From Oerskovia flava (GTDB lineage Bacteria; Actinomycetota; Actinomycetes; Actinomycetales; Cellulomonadaceae), in assembly GCF_026163685.1 (NCBI RefSeq), contig NZ_JAOXSR010000002.1:186001-250000 (forward strand): DNA of 64,000 nt, written 5' to 3'. The position numbers and the translations under genes are program-made. The notes under the pieces were generated by a model. It saw only the letters and a list, made by a program, of their open reading frames with translations. It ran no database searches and had not been told where the DNA came from. Positions 60,117-64,000 of this stretch are shown here, piece by piece. The stretch's first letter is position 1, and each line of letters starts with the position of its first letter.

Positions 60117-60405
60117 AGTGCGGCGTGAAGGTCCGGTGAACGTCATGGGGGAGCGATCGTGGACGTCCTGCGCCGGTCCAGCCGTCGGTGGCCTGCACTC
60201 AGGCTTCCGGGTTTTGATGCCCCGCGCAACTTCTCACCCCGGGAACGAGCCCCTGACCGGGCCAGGTGTGCGCGACGTCACTCGCCCCGACGAGCTGCGC
60301 GCTGCGGGAACAACCAGCGGGGGTCCGTGGTTGAGCCGCATGTACATACAAACGCATCGACCGCAGCACGCACGCTGGATCGTCTCGAGAGACCTGGAGC
60401 ACCCC
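60117..60405. other. Gap upstream of the LLM oxidoreductase gene
   Basis: 289 bp without a convincing gene. It holds an 8-bp palindrome ATGTACAT (60341-60348) in an A/T-rich patch about 60 bp before the LLM start, a candidate promoter or operator. A stem-prone CCCGGGAACGAGCCCCTGACCGGG-like stretch lies at 60238-60261 (described by position; arms CCCGG/CCGGG). I see no known riboswitch pattern. Confidence 0.4.
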
Positions 60406-61539
60406 ATGCAGTTCGGAATCTTCTCCGTCGGCGACGTCACCACCGACCCGACGACGGGCCGCACCCCCGACGACACCGAGCGGGTCCGGTCGATGCTGAC
60501 CATCGCGCGGCACGCGGACGAGGCCGGTCTGGACGTCTTCGCCACGGGCGAGCACCACAACCCGCCGTTCGTGCCCTCGTCACCGACCACCATGCTCGGC
60601 TACCTCGCGGGCGTCACGAAGGACATCGTCCTGTCGACGTCGACGACCCTCATCACCACCAACGACCCGGTGCGCCTCGCCGAGGAGTACGCCATGCTCC
60701 AGGTCATCTCCGACGGTCGCATGGACCTCATGATGGGCCGCGGCAACACCGGGCCGGTCTACCCGTGGTTCGGTCAGGACATCCGCCAGGGCATCCCGCT
60801 CGCGGTCGAGAACTACGCGCTGCTGCGGCGCCTGTGGACCGAGGACGTCGTGAACTGGGAAGGTAACTTCCGCACCCCGCTGCAGGGCTTCACGTCGACA
60901 CCCCGCCCGCTCGACGGCGTGCCGCCGTTCGTGTGGCACGGGTCGATCCGCAGCCCGGAGATCGCCGAGCAGGCCGCGTACTACGGCGACGGGTTCTTCC
61001 ACAACAACATCTTCTGGCCCATCAGCCACACGCGGCAGATGGTCCAGCACTACCGCCAGCGCTTCGAGCACTACGGCCACGGCCGCGCAGACCAGGCGAT
61101 CGTCGGTCTCGGCGGGCAGGTCTTCATGCGCAAGAACTCCCAGGACGCCGTCACCGAGTTCCGGCCCTACTTCGACGAGGCCCCGGTGTACGGGCACGGT
61201 CCGAGCATGGAGGACTTCACCGCCCAGACGCCGCTGACCGTCGGCAGCCCGCAGGAGGTCATCGACCGCTACGGCGCCATGCGCGAGCACGTCGGGGACT
61301 ACCAGCGTCAGCTCTTCCTCATCGACCACGCCGGGCTGCCGCTCAAGACCGTCCTCGAGCAGATCGACCTCCTCGCCGGAGAGGTCGTGCCCGTGCTGCG
61401 CCGCGAGGCCGAGGCCGCCCGCCCCGCGCACGTGCCCTCCGGCCCGCCCAGCCACGCCGAGCGCGTCGCCGCCGCGACGTCAGGCACGGCACAGTCCGGC
61501 ACCGCACAGCCCGCAGCCTCCGTCACGACCGGGAAGTGA
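60406..61539 (+). CDS. LLM-class flavin-dependent oxidoreductase (luciferase-like monooxygenase)
   Basis: 377 residues from ATG 60406. The TIM-barrel start (QFGIFSVGDVTTDP) and the core (ARHADEAGLDVFATGEHHNPPF, ILSTSTTLITTNDPVRLAEEYAMLQVISDGRMDLMMGRGNTGPVYPWFGQD) match bacterial LLM enzymes of the CE1758 type. A Ser/Thr/Ala-rich tail follows residue 350. It likely uses reduced FMN supplied by the next gene's product, 5 nt downstream. The substrate is unknown. Confidence 0.9.
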   Translation: MQFGIFSVGDVTTDPTTGRTPDDTERVRSMLTIARHADEAGLDVFATGEHHNPPFVPSSPTTMLGYLAGVTKDIVLSTSTTLITTNDPVRLAEEYAMLQVISDGRMDLMMGRGNTGPVYPWFGQDIRQGIPLAVENYALLRRLWTEDVVNWEGNFRTPLQGFTSTPRPLDGVPPFVWHGSIRSPEIAEQAAYYGDGFFHNNIFWPISHTRQMVQHYRQRFEHYGHGRADQAIVGLGGQVFMRKNSQDAVTEFRPYFDEAPVYGHGPSMEDFTAQTPLTVGSPQEVIDRYGAMREHVGDYQRQLFLIDHAGLPLKTVLEQIDLLAGEVVPVLRREAEAARPAHVPSGPPSHAERVAAATSGTAQSGTAQPAASVTTGK

Positions 61540-61544
61540 GCACC

Positions 61545-62177
61545 ATGACCACCACCGACCGCCGCATCGTCGCCCTCTCCGCAGGGCTGTCCACGCCGTC
61601 GTCGACCACCCTGCTCGCCGACCGCCTCGGCAAGGCGACCGTCGCCGAGCTGGGTGCGCTCGGCCTGACCGCCACCACCGAGACGATCGAGCTGCGCGAG
61701 CACGCCCACGACATCGTCAACGCGATGCTCACCGGCTTCGGGTCGGACGCGCTCGAGGCAGTCATCGAGCGTGTGACGACCGCGGACGGCATCATCGTGA
61801 CGACACCGGTGTTCACCACGACCTACTCCGGGCTGTTCAAGTCGTTCGTCGACATCCTCGACAAGGACTCCCTGGTCGCGACCCCGGTGCTGCTCGGCGC
61901 CACCGGGGGGACCCCCCGGCACTCCCTGGCGCTCGAGTACTCCATGCGTCCCCTGTTCACCTACCTGCGCGCCGACGTGGCCACGACCTCCGTGTTCGCC
62001 GCCACCGAGGACTGGGCGCAGGAGCGGGACGGCGCGAACACCGGCGGCGGCTCGCTGCACGAGCGCACCGCCCGCGCCGGGCGCGAGCTCGCGGAGAAGG
62101 TCGCCCTGCACAAGAACACCGGACCGGTCGACCCCTTCGCCACGGCACCGAGCTTCGAGCAGATGCTCGGCAGCTGA
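61545..62177 (+). CDS. NAD(P)H-dependent FMN reductase (CE1759 type)
   Basis: 210 residues. A flavodoxin-like fold: IVALSAGLSTPSSTTLLADRL at the phosphate loop, GIIVTTPVFTTTYSGLFKSFVDILDKDSLVATPVLLGATGGTPRHSLALEY around the flavin site. It forms a two-component monooxygenase with the LLM protein just upstream. A terminator follows at 62237. Confidence 0.9.
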   Translation: MTTTDRRIVALSAGLSTPSSTTLLADRLGKATVAELGALGLTATTETIELREHAHDIVNAMLTGFGSDALEAVIERVTTADGIIVTTPVFTTTYSGLFKSFVDILDKDSLVATPVLLGATGGTPRHSLALEYSMRPLFTYLRADVATTSVFAATEDWAQERDGANTGGGSLHERTARAGRELAEKVALHKNTGPVDPFATAPSFEQMLGS

Positions 62178-62236
62178 CGCCGGTTGCTGCCTCGTCGCAG
62201 CACCGTCCCCGCGTCGTTCTCGACCCGTTCCGCTGT

Positions 62237-62265
62237 CGGCCCCCTCGGCCTTGCCGAGGGGGCCG
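62237..62265 (+). terminator. Terminator after the FMN reductase gene
   Basis: CGGCCCCCTCGGC and its exact complement with a CTT loop, 60 bp after the stop. A 13-bp perfect GC stem without a U-run. Confidence 0.75.
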
Positions 62266-62352
62266 TCGTCCGCGAGGATCGAGGACGACGGACCGACGCC
62301 GGTCCGCCACACCCGCACCCGGGTTGCACCGGGCCGCACCAGGGGAGCGCAC

Positions 62353-63051
62353 ATGGACCGGACCGCCACGCCCGCCCCGCCGGCCCGCCGCAGCGCGGGC
62401 GTCGTGCACCGGGCGGACGACGCGCCGGGCACCGTCGCGCGGCTCGCACCCCACCCCCGGTACCCCGCGATGTTCCACACCGCCGGCGGCCGCCTCGTCT
62501 GGGACGGGCAGGCGTTCCACGTCCTCGCCGCAGACCAGCAGATCGCCCTGCCCGGCTCCCGCCTCGAGGTGACGGTCCGCCCGGACCCGAGCACGGGAGT
62601 CCGCGTCCGGTTGGGCCGCGACCGGTCACGTCCGGCACCGCCCGGTCCGGCAGCCTCCGGACCAGCAACGTCGGGTCCGGCCGTGCGGTCCGCGAGCGCC
62701 GGTGTGGTCGAGGTCGTGGTGCTCCCGGCGTCCGCGGAGCGTTTCCTGCGCCTGGTCCGCGCCCTGTCAGCGGTGCCCGGTTCGTCGGTGCGTCTGGTCG
62801 ACCAGCGGGTGCCGTCGCGACGTGTCCCGCGGCTGAGTCCGGGCGCGGCGGGGTCCGAGCAGCGTCCGGGTGTCTTCGCTCGTGCGGTGTGGCGGGTGCG
62901 TCGGGCGGGTGGTGCCCGGGAGACGGCCGCGGCGGCCGAGAGTGCCGACGTCGTCACGAGCCTGGAGCGGTTGGTGGCGCTGCACGAGCGCGGGTACCTG
63001 TCGGCCCGGGAGTTCGCGCTCGCGAAGGAGCGGGTGCTCACGTCCGGGTGA
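62353..63051 (+). CDS. Uncharacterised protein with a C-terminal SHOCT-like motif
   Basis: 232 residues from ATG 62353. The N-terminal half is Pro/Ala/Arg-rich with a beta-type segment (MFHTAGGRLVWDGQAFHVL). The C-terminal 30 residues (SLERLVALHERGYLSAREFALAKERVL) resemble a SHOCT module, a short helix pair found in many oligomerising or regulatory proteins. No signal peptide or membrane helix is seen. Function unknown. Confidence 0.75.
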   Translation: MDRTATPAPPARRSAGVVHRADDAPGTVARLAPHPRYPAMFHTAGGRLVWDGQAFHVLAADQQIALPGSRLEVTVRPDPSTGVRVRLGRDRSRPAPPGPAASGPATSGPAVRSASAGVVEVVVLPASAERFLRLVRALSAVPGSSVRLVDQRVPSRRVPRLSPGAAGSEQRPGVFARAVWRVRRAGGARETAAAAESADVVTSLERLVALHERGYLSAREFALAKERVLTSG

Positions 63052-63055
63052 GCCT

Positions 63056-64000
63056 TCAGGTCCCGCGGGGTCGGCCGACGTCGGACGTCTCGTCCGCCTG
63101 CTCGCCGAGCAGCGCTGCGCCTCCCGCGAGGACCTGCCCGTCGACCGGTGGAGCGGCGCGGCGCACGACCCAGCCCAGCAGGGTGGCACCGGCGACGAAC
63201 AGCGCTGCCGCCACGACGGTGGCCTCGAGGCGTTCCTCGCCGACGGCGACGCCGCTGCCGGTGGGGTCGAGCACGAGCATCAGCGTCACGGTGAGCAGCG
63301 CGGCGTTGAGCCACGTGGGTCGGGGCAGGGCGAGGATCGCGGTCGCGGTCAGCACGACAACGACGGTCCGCACGGCGCCCGGCGGCTCGAGCCAGGTGAC
63401 GAGGGCGCCGGCCGCGACGCCCACGGCGGTGCCGAGCACCCGGGAACGTGCGGCCCGCGTCCACCGCAGGCCGGGGACCGGGATCGCGAGGAGGAACACG
63501 GTGGCGGGCAGCCAGTAGGCGAGCCGGGACCCGGAGTCGACGGCGAGGGTCGCCGCGAGCGCCACGACGGCTCCCAGTACGATCGCGGCGGCGCCTGCGG
63601 TCCGTGCGGTGACGCGCGTAGCGCGGACGGCGGGCGGGACGTGCAGGAGGCGGGCGACGGCCACCGCGTAGAGGGCGGCGACGGCGACCCACACGGCGCG
63701 TTCGGCCCACCCGTCACCGAGCGCGAGGGGTGGGGCGGACGCGGCTGCGGCGCCGACGAGGGCGATCGGGCTCGACAGGCCGTAGCGGGCTGCGACGCCG
63801 GTGCCCGCGCCGAGGAGGGCGAGGACGGCGATCCAGGCAGGTGCGCCGCTGGTCGCGGCGGCGACCACGCTGAAGACCACGAGCACGGGCAGCAGGCGGG
63901 CGGCGAGGCGCCACCCGGCGCGGATCGCCAGGAGGAGGCCGAAGAGCGCGCCCGACCCGGCGACGCGTGCGCCGGACTCGCCGGCCAGGACGAGGCCTGC
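63056..64000 (-). CDS. Polytopic membrane protein, FUSC-like, partial
   Basis: At least 314 residues, running off the right edge without a visible start. About nine or ten hydrophobic helices alternate with short Arg-containing loops (ARLLHVPPAVRATRVTARTAG, VPGLRWTRAARSRVLGTAVGVAAGALVTW). The last part matches the membrane half of FUSC/aromatic-acid-exporter-like proteins, but the assignment is tentative. It converges on the SHOCT-like gene with a 4-bp gap. Confidence 0.65.
   Translation of the reverse strand, partial: AGLVLAGESGARVAGSGALFGLLLAIRAGWRLAARLLPVLVVFSVVAAATSGAPAWIAVLALLGAGTGVAARYGLSSPIALVGAAAASAPPLALGDGWAERAVWVAVAALYAVAVARLLHVPPAVRATRVTARTAGAAAIVLGAVVALAATLAVDSGSRLAYWLPATVFLLAIPVPGLRWTRAARSRVLGTAVGVAAGALVTWLEPPGAVRTVVVVLTATAILALPRPTWLNAALLTVTLMLVLDPTGSGVAVGEERLEATVVAAALFVAGATLLGWVVRRAAPPVDGQVLAGGAALLGEQADETSDVGRPRGT

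Noticed and set aside
60117-60405. SAM or other riboswitch before the LLM oxidoreductase gene
   Set aside because: The stems are short and I could not match the conserved core of a known class.

Overview
This 64 kb window is very GC-rich, gene-dense chromosomal DNA of an actinobacterium. Marker genes include rbpA, the pafB-pafC pair, tatA-tatC, a helY-type helicase, separate lnt and ppm1 genes, and a surface protein with an LAxTG sorting signal. GTG starts and 4-nt ATGA/GTGA overlaps are common. A GH35 beta-galactosidase and the overall gene set suggest Micrococcales, perhaps Cellulomonadaceae. The genus is an inference.

Layout. 1-2.9 kb: a WYL regulator whose frame runs without a stop into a HAD hydrolase, two VOC proteins, and a TetR regulator with twin operators. 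2.9-8 kb: an M15 D,D-carboxypeptidase and a response regulator/histidine kinase pair, separated by a 2.4-kb nested insertion (an IS5-type element carrying a tnpB gene, both frameshifted). 8-17.3 kb: YdeI-like protein, sulfide:quinone-reductase-like flavoprotein, glycosyltransferase with membrane protein, an astacin protease/ATP-grasp ligase/YbaY-like operon, a Kef-type antiporter and small conserved proteins.

17.4-34.1 kb is the most striking region. A FecBCD-type metal/chelate importer (minus strand) diverges from an operon of two ABC exporter half-transporters, a 36-residue histidine-rich RiPP precursor, a YcaO cyclodehydratase and a second YcaO-like protein that has lost its catalytic residues (plus strand). 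A Fur/Zur-type 7-1-7 box lies exactly in the -35/-10 spacer of the divergent promoter. A near-identical box lies upstream of a wall-anchored protein 5.5 kb away. I propose a metal-starvation-controlled ribosomal metallophore (possibly a zincophore) with its exporter, importer and surface receptor. The function is inferred; the gene content, HxHxH core and shared boxes are visible.

34-47.7 kb: HrpB helicase, an HNH endonuclease behind two coupled micro-ORFs, Sua5/YciO, UDP-glucose pyrophosphorylase, a YigZ-type protein, a recombinase-like remnant, Dps, and a six-gene chain of 4-nt overlaps (DUF3866, DUF4129, membrane protein, MoxR, DUF58, membrane protein). 47.7-64 kb: pafBC, tatAC, a diacylglycerol-kinase-like enzyme, helY, an amidohydrolase, lnt-ppm1, rbpA behind a SigR-like promoter, an LLM oxidoreductase with its FMN reductase, a SHOCT-like protein and a partial membrane protein. 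No rRNA, tRNA or CRISPR array was seen.
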